NCBI GenBank assembly: GCA_029934815.1
Contig: JAOZLM010000012.1
Span: forward strand, 1-17,509
Reading direction: 5' to 3'
Source: Desulfocapsa sp.
GTDB lineage: Bacteria; Desulfobacterota; Desulfobulbia; Desulfobulbales; Desulfocapsaceae
DNA length: 17,509 nt
Positions 6,302 to 14,118 of this stretch are shown one piece after another (the stretch's first letter is position 1; each line of letters opens with the position of its first letter). The notes beneath the pieces were generated by a model that did no database searches, was not told where the DNA came from, and saw only the letters and a program-made list of their open reading frames with translations. Made by a program: the position numbers and the translations under genes.

Positions 6302-9004
6302 CTATTTCTGATCTTCAGGAATCCAGTTAAAGTTAGTATTCTCATCTGTGAGGTAGGTTCTGGAACCAGCCTCAATGACTTTCTTCTCTTCTTTGACAAC
6401 ATCCTTGTCCCAAACTTTACGTCCGGTGATTTTGGAGAGTCCTTTCTTGAAGTAGTCATCAGTGAATACGATTGGATCAGTTTGCCAGAAACCATAACGA
6501 ACAGTGTCATAGTAAGAACCAACTGTGCGAACATCGCCGTTGGAAATTCCTTCTTTCACCATACGTTTGGCACCACCGGTTAAGCTTGCTTCTTTACGCT
6601 GAAGCAGTGTTCCGTAGTTGTCAGCCTGAAGAGCCTGATAACGCATAGCGCGATAGTAATCAGACTTGGTCAGGAGAGCGTCCATCTCTTCTTTATTGAA
6701 GAAACGAGCACCTTTCTGGGTGGTAATCTGGAGAGCTGTACCATCTTCAGCAACGGCCTGCTTAATCTGGAAATCGATTGGCAGTCCGGCACGTCCGGAG
6801 TCAAGCTGTGGTACCCAGGTATCGTCTGCTGCGTTGAAAACAGAACGGCCAAGGCCTGCAGCCTCACCATTAGTATGGCATTGCTCACAAGTTCGTCCAA
6901 CAGACTGGATGGTATGCGGAGAATAGGCGTTCATAACCAGTCCAGGCATTCCAGCAGTTGTTTTTACAAGCTCAGAATCCATGAAGATCTGCGCTTGAAC
7001 CTTCTTACGCATATCACGAAGCTCAAGTTTTACTTTCAAACGTGCATCAGGATCTGATGTCATGAGAAGCTTTTTCTTAAGCGCTTTTTCTTCCATACGC
7101 AGTTTACCAGTTTCAGGGCCGATGTGGCTGACGAAATATTGATATTGCGGACGGAACATGGAAACCTTACCTTCAGGATTCTTACCAAGAATAACATCTT
7201 CCCAGTTACGCATAGTCATGGAACCGAACCAGATACCGGTTGTAACTTCACCATTCAGAAGATCCATTTCCTCAGCTGCAGGCCATGCATCTTTCTTCAT
7301 TTTTGGAGTCTTACGGTCTGGAGTCTGCATTTTGTCACCAACCTTGGAACCCATGGTTGCAAAGAGCAACTTCAGGGTTTGTGGGTCGGGCTCACGCCAG
7401 CGCTTCCATTTTTTATACGATGGATAATCTTCACGCATAAGGTGCGTTCCGAAATCCAGGGATGCCCAGCCGGAGTGACAGGCAGAACATTCCATATTAG
7501 CCATATGACCAGATACTGCATGAGCTACCGGTTGTACTTCCACGTTTTTCAACTGTGGAATTACGTGTTGCTTGCCAGTAACTTTGGAGGTCAGGATCAT
7601 GCCTTTGTCAGTTTTCATGACATTGTACATTTTGGTGCCTTTAGCAGTAACTGCAACCATATCACCAGCTTTTGCTGAGATATTAGGATTGGAGTTAGCA
7701 GCTTTAAGCGCTGCATCACCATCAGCAAGTGCTGCTGTTTTTGCAACTGCATCGAGTGTACCATGGCAGGTGTCACAACTCACTTCAAGAGCTTGATGCG
7801 CAGCTGCTAAGGTTTTTCCGTTACCCATCATTTCAGACCCGGTATGGCAGTCGATACAGGCAAGGCCCGCTTTATAATGGATATCTGGCATAAGGGTATG
7901 ATGATCTATACCATAAGGTGCCATAGGTGCATTCCAGGAATCACGAGGAGAGCGGTACATCTTCTCAAAATCATGCTCGAAGAGTCCGATATACTCAGTA
8001 CCAACGCGGTTTCCGCTATGACAGCGAACACATTGGACAGTTGGAATAGCAGTGGTCATACGATGCTTCATTGGATAACCACGTTTAGAAAGCATACCTG
8101 AAAGATCAGTTTTAAGAACCGGATCATTGGCCTTTGCTTCATTATTGGCCTTCTGTGCTGCAAGAATAGCCTTATCACCAGTCATGGTCTGACCGTCATT
8201 TGCATAAATCATATGACAGGCAGCACAACCGGTTGCACGGAAATCACCAAGACGATTAGGAGCCGGGGAGTTAATGTGGCAGCGCAGACACTTCTTACGC
8301 AGCATATCATCAACCAGTTGTCCGGATTCTTTCTCGGTTGGAATTACCTTGGTACCACCTTTTCCGTTAACACTGTACTGTGCGTCAACGTTATCCTGGG
8401 CGCCCCAGGCGTAACGGGTGGCATTAATTTCGCCAGCTGAAGTGGCCATAAGAGAAGTCTCAACCTTGTGCAATTGATCAGCATGACAATCTGCTGTTCC
8501 ACAGGTCTTGGCAACTACTTTACCATCAGATGGGTTAGAGAACATACCCGTATGAGCAGCTTTCATGTCTGTAGCTTTATCGTCACCCTGATGGCATTGC
8601 ACGCAGGCAAAGTCATGGGTATCAGAAATAGCTTCAATGCCTTCATGGCAAGTAAGACATGCGCCGCCTTTTACAGCAGCTTTCGCTCCTGCAAAAACTT
8701 TATCTACTGGAAATCTGACTGTTAAATATTCATCTTTCAGTACATGGGCACGAGGTTTATCCCAGGCGAAGGCCTCTCCTTCCGGAGTGATCTTCATCAT
8801 TTCGCCGTCAACTTTCTTCATTGGCAGCTCATAACGTCTGGCATCGGCGAAATCGGAAAGATCATCCACTTTCTTCAGTGGATACATCTTATCGCCTACT
8901 TTAATCATTTTATCCGCAGCAAACCCGGGAGTCGCTACCAGTCCGAAGACCAGGGCAGCAGCACCACACGTTGTGAGGATTGTTGCAAGTTTTGTTTTAC
9001 TCAT
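6302..9004 (-). CDS. Large periplasmic decahaem cytochrome c
   Basis: 900-aa exported cytochrome (signal peptide ends near GFAA-D). I prefer the ATG at 9004 over the GTG one codon upstream because the AGGAGG site (9011-9016) then lies 6 nt away. Counting from the ATG, nine CXXCH sites start near residues 116, 134, 239, 260, 325, 383, 410, 506 and 706, and one CX4CH site (CGTADCH) starts near 168. About 190 residues without haem lie between the last two sites, and another 190 follow the last one. It is a paralogue of the adjacent dodecahaem protein: haem order, the MPDIHYKAG..CIDCHTG block and a beta-rich KAGDMVAVTAKG segment all correspond. It lacks two of that protein's haems. No lipobox is seen, so it is probably periplasmic or envelope-associated. 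I do not see the CXXCK signature of NrfA or an HAO-like crosslink motif. Role: long-range electron relay or storage, possibly with catalysis. Confidence 0.9.
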   Translation of the reverse strand: MSKTKLATILTTCGAAALVFGLVATPGFAADKMIKVGDKMYPLKKVDDLSDFADARRYELPMKKVDGEMMKITPEGEAFAWDKPRAHVLKDEYLTVRFPVDKVFAGAKAAVKGGACLTCHEGIEAISDTHDFACVQCHQGDDKATDMKAAHTGMFSNPSDGKVVAKTCGTADCHADQLHKVETSLMATSAGEINATRYAWGAQDNVDAQYSVNGKGGTKVIPTEKESGQLVDDMLRKKCLRCHINSPAPNRLGDFRATGCAACHMIYANDGQTMTGDKAILAAQKANNEAKANDPVLKTDLSGMLSKRGYPMKHRMTTAIPTVQCVRCHSGNRVGTEYIGLFEHDFEKMYRSPRDSWNAPMAPYGIDHHTLMPDIHYKAGLACIDCHTGSEMMGNGKTLAAAHQALEVSCDTCHGTLDAVAKTAALADGDAALKAANSNPNISAKAGDMVAVTAKGTKMYNVMKTDKGMILTSKVTGKQHVIPQLKNVEVQPVAHAVSGHMANMECSACHSGWASLDFGTHLMREDYPSYKKWKRWREPDPQTLKLLFATMGSKVGDKMQTPDRKTPKMKKDAWPAAEEMDLLNGEVTTGIWFGSMTMRNWEDVILGKNPEGKVSMFRPQYQYFVSHIGPETGKLRMEEKALKKKLLMTSDPDARLKVKLELRDMRKKVQAQIFMDSELVKTTAGMPGLVMNAYSPHTIQSVGRTCEQCHTNGEAAGLGRSVFNAADDTWVPQLDSGRAGLPIDFQIKQAVAEDGTALQITTQKGARFFNKEEMDALLTKSDYYRAMRYQALQADNYGTLLQRKEASLTGGAKRMVKEGISNGDVRTVGSYYDTVRYGFWQTDPIVFTDDYFKKGLSKITGRKVWDKDVVKEEKKVIEAGSRTYLTDENTNFNWIPEDQK

Positions 9005-9010
9005 CACGCA

Positions 9011-9016
9011 CCTCCT
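9011..9016 (-). promoter_or_regulatory. Shine-Dalgarno deciding the decahaem start
   Basis: AGGAGG lies on the minus strand, with its first A being the last base of the upstream TAA stop. It is 6 nt from the ATG at 9004 but only 3 nt from the GTG at 9007, so the ATG is the likelier start. Stop and ribosome site overlap, which implies coupled translation of the two giant cytochromes. Confidence 0.75.
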
Positions 9017-11262
9017 TATTTAGTTGCGGCTGTTGCTTTTTTAACGAATTCATCCTTCTTACATTTAGTCGGATAGTCTTCGTAGGCTTTGTAGATATCC
9101 TGGAAAATCTTGTCGTCATAACCGTCATGGCAAGGCAGACAGTTACCGACTTTCAGGATTCTGGTCATTTCAGCCTGATTAAAAGGTCTTGCACCAACAT
9201 GCGATGTGGATGCAATCTGATTACCCTGTGGGGTTGCCATTACATCGAGTGGGAAAGCAGCGGTAAGTCCGGAGCGATCCATCTCGTAGGTGTACTTCAT
9301 GGCATCATCCTTACCAGACAGATCTTCTCCAATGGAGAGTTGACCGGTTCCAAGACCAATGGTTTTGGTGTTCAGATGACAATCTTCACAGGAACGTACT
9401 TCTGTACGAACGGTATGTGTGAAAACAGGGTTGGTGGCAACTGAGGAGTATCCTTCAGCAGATTGGAATACGAAGTTATCAAAGTCACCAATGATTTCAC
9501 CTCTGCTATTCACTGCATTAAAGAATACCTGACAGCCTGGAACATAAGTATTTACAAGACCCTTGGCTGAGATGCCGAGGAGCGGGGTATCGTAACGTAC
9601 ATAGGTTCTGAATTCAGGCCACTTACCAGCTGATTTCTGGTTGGTAAGTTTGTCTTTACCTTTGTTGGTCTGGTCATAGTTATCATGACAACCGTAACAC
9701 TGCGAGGTGTGACGAGCATGACATGCCCAACATTCCATACGCTCCTGATGCTGAGGAATGGAGTGAACGCCTTTCTTATTGGTGATAACGGGCATCAGAT
9801 GCTCACGACCATCAAATTTAGAAAGAAGAATTGGCTCTCCGTCAATAATCTTGACGTTGGTGTATTTGTTACCACGAGCGGTAACAACCATTTCGTCGCC
9901 AACTTTATTTTCGTAGTTTGGAGAAACCATACCAAGACGAATTACACGATCCTCAGGATCGGTAACTTTGGTGGTAATGAGACCCTCTTTGTAAGTACCA
10001 TGACAATCCTGACAACGAACTTCAGCCTGCTCATGCTTCTTAGAGTAGAGGTTTCCGTCACCCATGGTGTCGAACTGGGTATGACAGTCAATACATTCCA
10101 TACCTTTCTCATAATGGATATCCATCATTGGGGTATTGTAGTATTTACCGTGGAATTTCTCATCTGAGTGTTTTCCAGCCATAAAAGGAGTTCCGTAGAA
10201 ATCGGACTCAACACGACCTTCATAACTCACACCAGTACGCCCGCCACGGTTATGACAGTGAATACACTGCTCGGCAGGAATGGAAATTGTAATCTGGTGA
10301 ACCTTTCCGTGACCACGTTCGTCTTTTGGAATGGTAGGATCGGATCCTTTGTAGAAACCATCGTTGTCATAGAGTACGTGACATGATGCACAACCCTGGG
10401 CGCGGTAATCGGCAGGAGCCTGCTTACCTTCGTTCCAGAAGTGACAACGGGCACAGGACTTACGCCACTGGGAATCCGCATTTTCACCTTCGATGCGCAT
10501 GGGGTTACCCATATCATCTACGGTAATAACATTACCCAGATCGTCAGTTTCAAGATCTTTTGCAGAGAATACCGGAAGGGTATCCATCTTTTTTACGCCA
10601 CCGCGATGCGATGGAACGTAATCGGTGTCATCCATACCCACGCCGGAGAATGAGGAAAACTTGGATGGCTGTGCTGCATACTGATAACGGAGTGCACCGG
10701 AAATACCGGATTGCAGTCCCATAACAGTACGACGAACACGATAAACATGGTTTTTATCTTCCTGCTCATGGCCATTATGACAGCCAGAAGTACCACAGGA
10801 TTCCTGTACTATACGCAGGTTAGATGGGTTTCTCTGGCCTTTCATAGAACGGGCAGAGATCATGTTTGCATGTGCTTCGGATTTGATTAGAGATTCGGGC
10901 TTGTCACTGCCGTGGCAGATGGTACAGCCGTAAGTATCAATCGGATGAAATGCAGAAATCTGCTCAACACCATCATGACAGGTGAGACATTTTTCAACTT
11001 TTACGCCACGTTTTTCTGTGTTTGGCAGTTTGGCGTCATCGATTGTGAGAACCTTTTCAACCAGTTCTTTGTTCATCCACATAGCCTTTTTTTCAGGCTG
11101 TTTGGATGCCATTTCGTGGTTAAATTTGGTTTGCCATTTCTTCCATTCGTCGGTAGGGTCAACGGCGCTGTTGGCCGGTTGCACTCCCGCGAATGCCATA
11201 CAGACAGCCACACCCATCCCAACGGATAGTAGTGATTTTGTCTGCTTGTATTTTAACTTCAT
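9016..11262 (-). CDS. Large periplasmic dodecahaem cytochrome c
   Basis: 748-aa exported cytochrome with a signal peptide ending near ANSA-V; C21 is not in a lipobox. Eleven CXXCH sites start at residues 92, 113, 270, 291, 333, 390, 417, 511, 522, 625 and 708, and one CX4CH (CGTSGCH) lies at 156-162. The N-terminal tri-haem block (CLTCHDGVE ... HPIDTYGCTICHG ... EAHANM ... CGTSGCH) recurs in the decahaem protein and, in modified form, in the octahaem subunit at 11948-14107. A haem-free beta-rich insert at about 440-500 separates haems 8 and 9. It is first gene of unit 2, with a strong GGGGGAGG site (11268-11275) 5 nt before the ATG. The setting next to a quinol-oxidising complex suggests it receives electrons from, or donates them to, that complex. 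No family name is assigned with confidence. Confidence 0.9.
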   Translation of the reverse strand: MKLKYKQTKSLLSVGMGVAVCMAFAGVQPANSAVDPTDEWKKWQTKFNHEMASKQPEKKAMWMNKELVEKVLTIDDAKLPNTEKRGVKVEKCLTCHDGVEQISAFHPIDTYGCTICHGSDKPESLIKSEAHANMISARSMKGQRNPSNLRIVQESCGTSGCHNGHEQEDKNHVYRVRRTVMGLQSGISGALRYQYAAQPSKFSSFSGVGMDDTDYVPSHRGGVKKMDTLPVFSAKDLETDDLGNVITVDDMGNPMRIEGENADSQWRKSCARCHFWNEGKQAPADYRAQGCASCHVLYDNDGFYKGSDPTIPKDERGHGKVHQITISIPAEQCIHCHNRGGRTGVSYEGRVESDFYGTPFMAGKHSDEKFHGKYYNTPMMDIHYEKGMECIDCHTQFDTMGDGNLYSKKHEQAEVRCQDCHGTYKEGLITTKVTDPEDRVIRLGMVSPNYENKVGDEMVVTARGNKYTNVKIIDGEPILLSKFDGREHLMPVITNKKGVHSIPQHQERMECWACHARHTSQCYGCHDNYDQTNKGKDKLTNQKSAGKWPEFRTYVRYDTPLLGISAKGLVNTYVPGCQVFFNAVNSRGEIIGDFDNFVFQSAEGYSSVATNPVFTHTVRTEVRSCEDCHLNTKTIGLGTGQLSIGEDLSGKDDAMKYTYEMDRSGLTAAFPLDVMATPQGNQIASTSHVGARPFNQAEMTRILKVGNCLPCHDGYDDKIFQDIYKAYEDYPTKCKKDEFVKKATAATK

Positions 11263-11438
11263 ATAAGCCTCCCCCTAATGATTGGCTACTTAGTGTCCCG
11301 GTAAAGACACTATTTATATGATTCAGTTCTTTCTTCCCTAGTGTCAGCGAACGCTGTGTCTCCTATACAGGTTCGGGTAATGTGAATGTTAAGGTGATTA
11401 TCACCGTTTTTGTAATTCAAAAATCCTCAAAACTTAGG
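11263..11438 (-). promoter_or_regulatory. Leader of unit 2 with operator-like palindromes
   Basis: Non-coding region before the dodecahaem gene. It contains a perfect 7-bp inverted repeat TAGTGTC...GACACTA (11291-11297 and 11306-11312), a further TAGTGTC at 11339-11345 with GTGTC again at 11356-11360 around the small hairpin CAGCGAACGCTG, and the palindrome GGTGATTATCACC (11393-11405). Repeated half-sites in a leader suggest binding of a dimeric regulator, or RNA structure. A -35/-10 pair could not be fixed with confidence. Confidence 0.45.
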
Positions 11439-11492
11439 AATGGTTTAGAAAAAAACTTCATATACAAGCCGCTTCATTTTTTCTCTACCATT
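11439..11492. repeat. Short AT-rich foldback hairpin at end of unit 1
   Basis: Imperfect inverted repeat. AATGGTTTAGAAAAAAA on the plus strand at 11439 is matched by the reverse complement AATGGTAGAGAAAAAA ending at 11492, overlapping the stop codon of the monohaem cytochrome gene. Its interior AAAAAACTTCATATACAAG closely resembles AAAAAACTTTATATACGAG in the left arm of the 6110-6236 element. It is either a small member of the same repeat family or a weak AT-rich terminator. Confidence 0.45.
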
Positions 11493-11937
11493 ACCAGTTT
11501 TTTGCGGCCTTGCACTGGCAGAGCTCGCGCAGATACAGGACAACAGATTTAATTTTTTCATCACCAAGGTTTACTCCCCATGGTGGCATAAGTGTAGATT
11601 TGGCAACTTCGACACCACCAAGATTGATGGTATCAAAGAGTTTTGCGTCATTTCTTGCAGACATAAATTTTGCATCGGTGTGATTGGCGGGTTTTACCAA
11701 CAGGCTTCCTGCATTAAATCCATTTCCGTTTCCCTTCATTCCATGACAGGGAGTACAGTAATGCTTGTAGGTAACCTCACCCAACTCAAGACTCACAGTA
11801 AGCTTTGGCTTTGCTTCTTCTGTTGTTTCCGGCGCCGCTACAGCTGGATTTTCACTTGAAGATGCAAACGAGCAAAGCATAAGTGAAAGGCAAAAAGCAG
11901 CAAACAATACGGTAATTTTTGATTGGTTTCTTTTCAT
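11491..11937 (-). CDS. Exported monohaem cytochrome c, last gene of the bc operon
   Basis: 148 aa from the ATG at 11937, which I prefer over an upstream in-frame GTG at 11958 because AAGGGA (11944-11949) lies 6 nt before it, and the GTG start would overlap the preceding gene. After a signal peptide and an Ala/Glu/Pro linker comes CTPCH (about residues 60-64), and the probable axial methionine is in STLMPPW. The block VKPANHTDAKFMS..DAKLF...GG shows it is a distant paralogue of the two monohaem cytochromes of unit 3. Two extra cysteines lie near the C-terminus (LCQCKAAKNW) and could form a disulphide. Position directly behind the octahaem subunit suggests it is either a subunit of the complex or its soluble electron acceptor. 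Confidence 0.88.
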   Translation of the reverse strand: MKRNQSKITVLFAAFCLSLMLCSFASSSENPAVAAPETTEEAKPKLTVSLELGEVTYKHYCTPCHGMKGNGNGFNAGSLLVKPANHTDAKFMSARNDAKLFDTINLGGVEVAKSTLMPPWGVNLGDEKIKSVVLYLRELCQCKAAKNW

Positions 11938-11947
11938 TGTAGTTCCC

Positions 11948-14107
11948 TTATTGAGCACTCATGGCTGCGGCCTGTTTAGCAAGCTCTTCATCATCCCAGC
12001 GTTTTTTGATCTGTTCCCAGACAGGAGCCGGTATCTCATTAAAACTCATGATCAGATCTGTGAGTATTTCCAGTTCATCCGGATACATTTCAAAGTTGGG
12101 CATCTGTACGTCTGCGATAAACTTTTGCGGATCAGCAAGATACTTTTTCACCCAGTCAGCACGCAATCGTTTGGCAAGATCACTCTGGTCAGGGCCAACG
12201 ATGCCACCTTCTCCATTCCATGCGTGGCATGCCTGGCAGGAGAATGTCTGGAAATAGATTTTCCAGGCTTTTTCTCTGTCTGCTGCTGCAAACTCTTTTT
12301 TGGCAGGTTTGTAATAAGGATAGGAAACTTTAGACTGGTCAGCAAAATAGGCTGAAAGAGTAGAGGCTTCTTCTTCTGTAAAGTTAAAAGTAGGCATACG
12401 GGTTGGTTCTATACCTTCTGGTCTGATTTTTGTGGGAGCCATAAGGAAATCGGTCATCCATTTAGGATTGATACGCTGTCCCTGAAAACTGAGATCAGGA
12501 CCAACGGTCCCACCTTCGCCTTTAATCTTATGACAGCCGGTACAGTTATTTTCCTGAATCAGGATTTCGCCCATGGTTTTCGCAGTACCGGGAGTTTCCA
12601 GCACCTTAACGAATTCAGCGGGAATGTTTTCCCGGTCTCTTATTGAGAGCAGGAATGTCAGCATATCTTCTGCTTCTTCTTCGCTTAGCCCAAAATTGGG
12701 CATAAGGGTGGGCATATCTTCGGTATTAAAAGAGCGTGGGCTGCGAACCTTGAGCTGCAGCCAGTCGGCAAGTGTGTGGTGGATTTTGGTGTCAGCAAAG
12801 ACAAGTTCATCCACACGTTTCTGGCCAATACCATCATGGGCAGGTGCATTATATCCCAGGCCAAAATCAGCGATGGAGTGACAACCGGTACAACCGGTAT
12901 CCTTGGTAAGGAGCATTCCTTTTTCTATAAGTTCTTTATCCATGGAAGGCTCGGTTACGCTCACTTCGTTGGATTTAAGGGTGGAGAGATAGGCAACCAG
13001 ATCCTGTGCTTCACCTTCAGGAACACGAAGATCAGGCATATTGGTTGCAGGCCAGTATTTCTTTGGATCTTCGATCCAGGCAAGCAGCCACTCAGGTGTG
13101 GTTTTTTCAGCAACACGCTTTAAATCAGGGCCAAAACCGGTGTCTTTTCCATCTTCTGTATGACATCCTAAACAGCCGAGATCAGTAAGACTGGCTTTAC
13201 CACGCTCAATGGCATCACTATTGCCAATATTTTTTCTGGCCTTGGAGCTTGAAGATTCTATTTTGGAAAGAGAATGCAGATACGCTGTGATTGCCGTAAT
13301 CTTTTCATCTTCCAGTTCAAAATCAGGCATTGCTGTTTTTGCAAGAAAATCTGTTGGCTTTTTAATCCAGGACAGTGTCCATGAAGGATCGGCTTTAGTG
13401 CTCAGCTTGGTAAGGGTGGGCCCGATTCCAGCATCACGTTCATAGCCTTTAGCTACATGACAGCCAAGACAGTTGGTTTCAAGATAGAGAGTACGACCTG
13501 CGGTAAACGATGGAGCATCAGGAAGAATCGCATCTTTTGCAATATCACTGCCCATGGCATGACACGCTTCACAGGAAGATTCGGCGCGTTTTCCGGCAAG
13601 TAGCGGAGTCATCCAGTTATGATGAATATGGCCATGCGCTTCGTCAACGGTAAGTCCAACGGGTTGTCCTTCATGGCAGATTACACAGCCGAAGGTGTCA
13701 ATTGAATGACGATCCGAGGCAATATGATCGCCGGGGTGGGTGGTAAAAGGCTGCTCAGCATTTGCAAACTGTGGTGCTTCAATACCAAGATGACAGGTGG
13801 TACAGCGGTCTGCAGTATCGAAATGGGTGAGCCAGGTTTGTCTGATGGTTGGCATATACGAATCAAGCTCATTGCTATGCTTGGTCAGCCGTTTAATCTC
13901 TTCAGTTTTTGCAGCACTGTCTGGAAGAGCCTGGGTTTTTGCAAGAGCTTCTTCAGTGACCTGTTTGTCTATTTCAACAAAGTCACGCTGAATACCTTTC
14001 CAGGGTCTTGTGGTTTCAAATTCAAAAAGAAACATCAGTACAGTGAGAACCAGAAGTGCAGCGGAACAAATAAGAAGTAATTTGGTATCTTTAAAAGAGA
14101 GTTTCAT
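11948..14107 (-). CDS. Membrane-anchored octahaem cytochrome c subunit of bc complex (3+5 domains)
   Basis: 719-aa protein with an N-terminal transmembrane anchor (about 9-29), a coiled/charged stretch to about 95, then eight CXXCH sites. The first three (102, 141, 179) form a close-packed tri-haem module. The last five (213, 312, 406, 522, 624) each open a separate class I cytochrome c domain, each followed by a likely methionine ligand in a MPxF/L motif (M260, M357, M469, M571, M669). It lies 11 nt behind the subunit-IV-like gene and there is no cytochrome c1 gene, so it most probably takes electrons from the Rieske centre in place of c1 or f. Multihaem c subunits are known for bc complexes of several anaerobes; the beads-on-a-string run of five Met-ligated domains in one chain is unusual. 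Transcription and assembly with the Rieske/b genes are inferred from tight spacing. Confidence 0.9.
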   Translation of the reverse strand: MKLSFKDTKLLLICSAALLVLTVLMFLFEFETTRPWKGIQRDFVEIDKQVTEEALAKTQALPDSAAKTEEIKRLTKHSNELDSYMPTIRQTWLTHFDTADRCTTCHLGIEAPQFANAEQPFTTHPGDHIASDRHSIDTFGCVICHEGQPVGLTVDEAHGHIHHNWMTPLLAGKRAESSCEACHAMGSDIAKDAILPDAPSFTAGRTLYLETNCLGCHVAKGYERDAGIGPTLTKLSTKADPSWTLSWIKKPTDFLAKTAMPDFELEDEKITAITAYLHSLSKIESSSSKARKNIGNSDAIERGKASLTDLGCLGCHTEDGKDTGFGPDLKRVAEKTTPEWLLAWIEDPKKYWPATNMPDLRVPEGEAQDLVAYLSTLKSNEVSVTEPSMDKELIEKGMLLTKDTGCTGCHSIADFGLGYNAPAHDGIGQKRVDELVFADTKIHHTLADWLQLKVRSPRSFNTEDMPTLMPNFGLSEEEAEDMLTFLLSIRDRENIPAEFVKVLETPGTAKTMGEILIQENNCTGCHKIKGEGGTVGPDLSFQGQRINPKWMTDFLMAPTKIRPEGIEPTRMPTFNFTEEEASTLSAYFADQSKVSYPYYKPAKKEFAAADREKAWKIYFQTFSCQACHAWNGEGGIVGPDQSDLAKRLRADWVKKYLADPQKFIADVQMPNFEMYPDELEILTDLIMSFNEIPAPVWEQIKKRWDDEELAKQAAAMSAQ

Positions 14108-14118
14108 ATTCGGCTCGT

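Noticed and set aside
6302..11262. Long open frames on the plus strand opposite the giant cytochrome genes (for example 7124-7678 and 8980-9444)
   Set aside because: They are shadows of the coding strand: no ribosome sites, odd amino-acid composition (rich in Cys, His, Phe, Thr), and the minus-strand frames have clear haem motifs throughout.
6302..11262. Assignment of the large cytochromes as nitrite reductase (NrfA), octahaem tetrathionate/nitrite reductase or hydroxylamine oxidoreductase
   Set aside because: No CXXCK catalytic haem motif was found, haem counts (10 and 12) and lengths do not match, and none of the usual partner genes are present.
11938..11958. Longer start (GTG at 11958) for the unit 1 monohaem cytochrome
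   Set aside because: It would overlap the preceding gene and has no ribosome site; AAGGGA is placed correctly for the ATG at 11937.
9016..14107. Outer-membrane extracellular electron conduit (Mtr/Omc porin-cytochrome type)
   Set aside because: No beta-barrel gene and no lipobox in any of the multihaem proteins (C21 of the dodecahaem protein is preceded by VAV); surface location cannot be claimed from this window.
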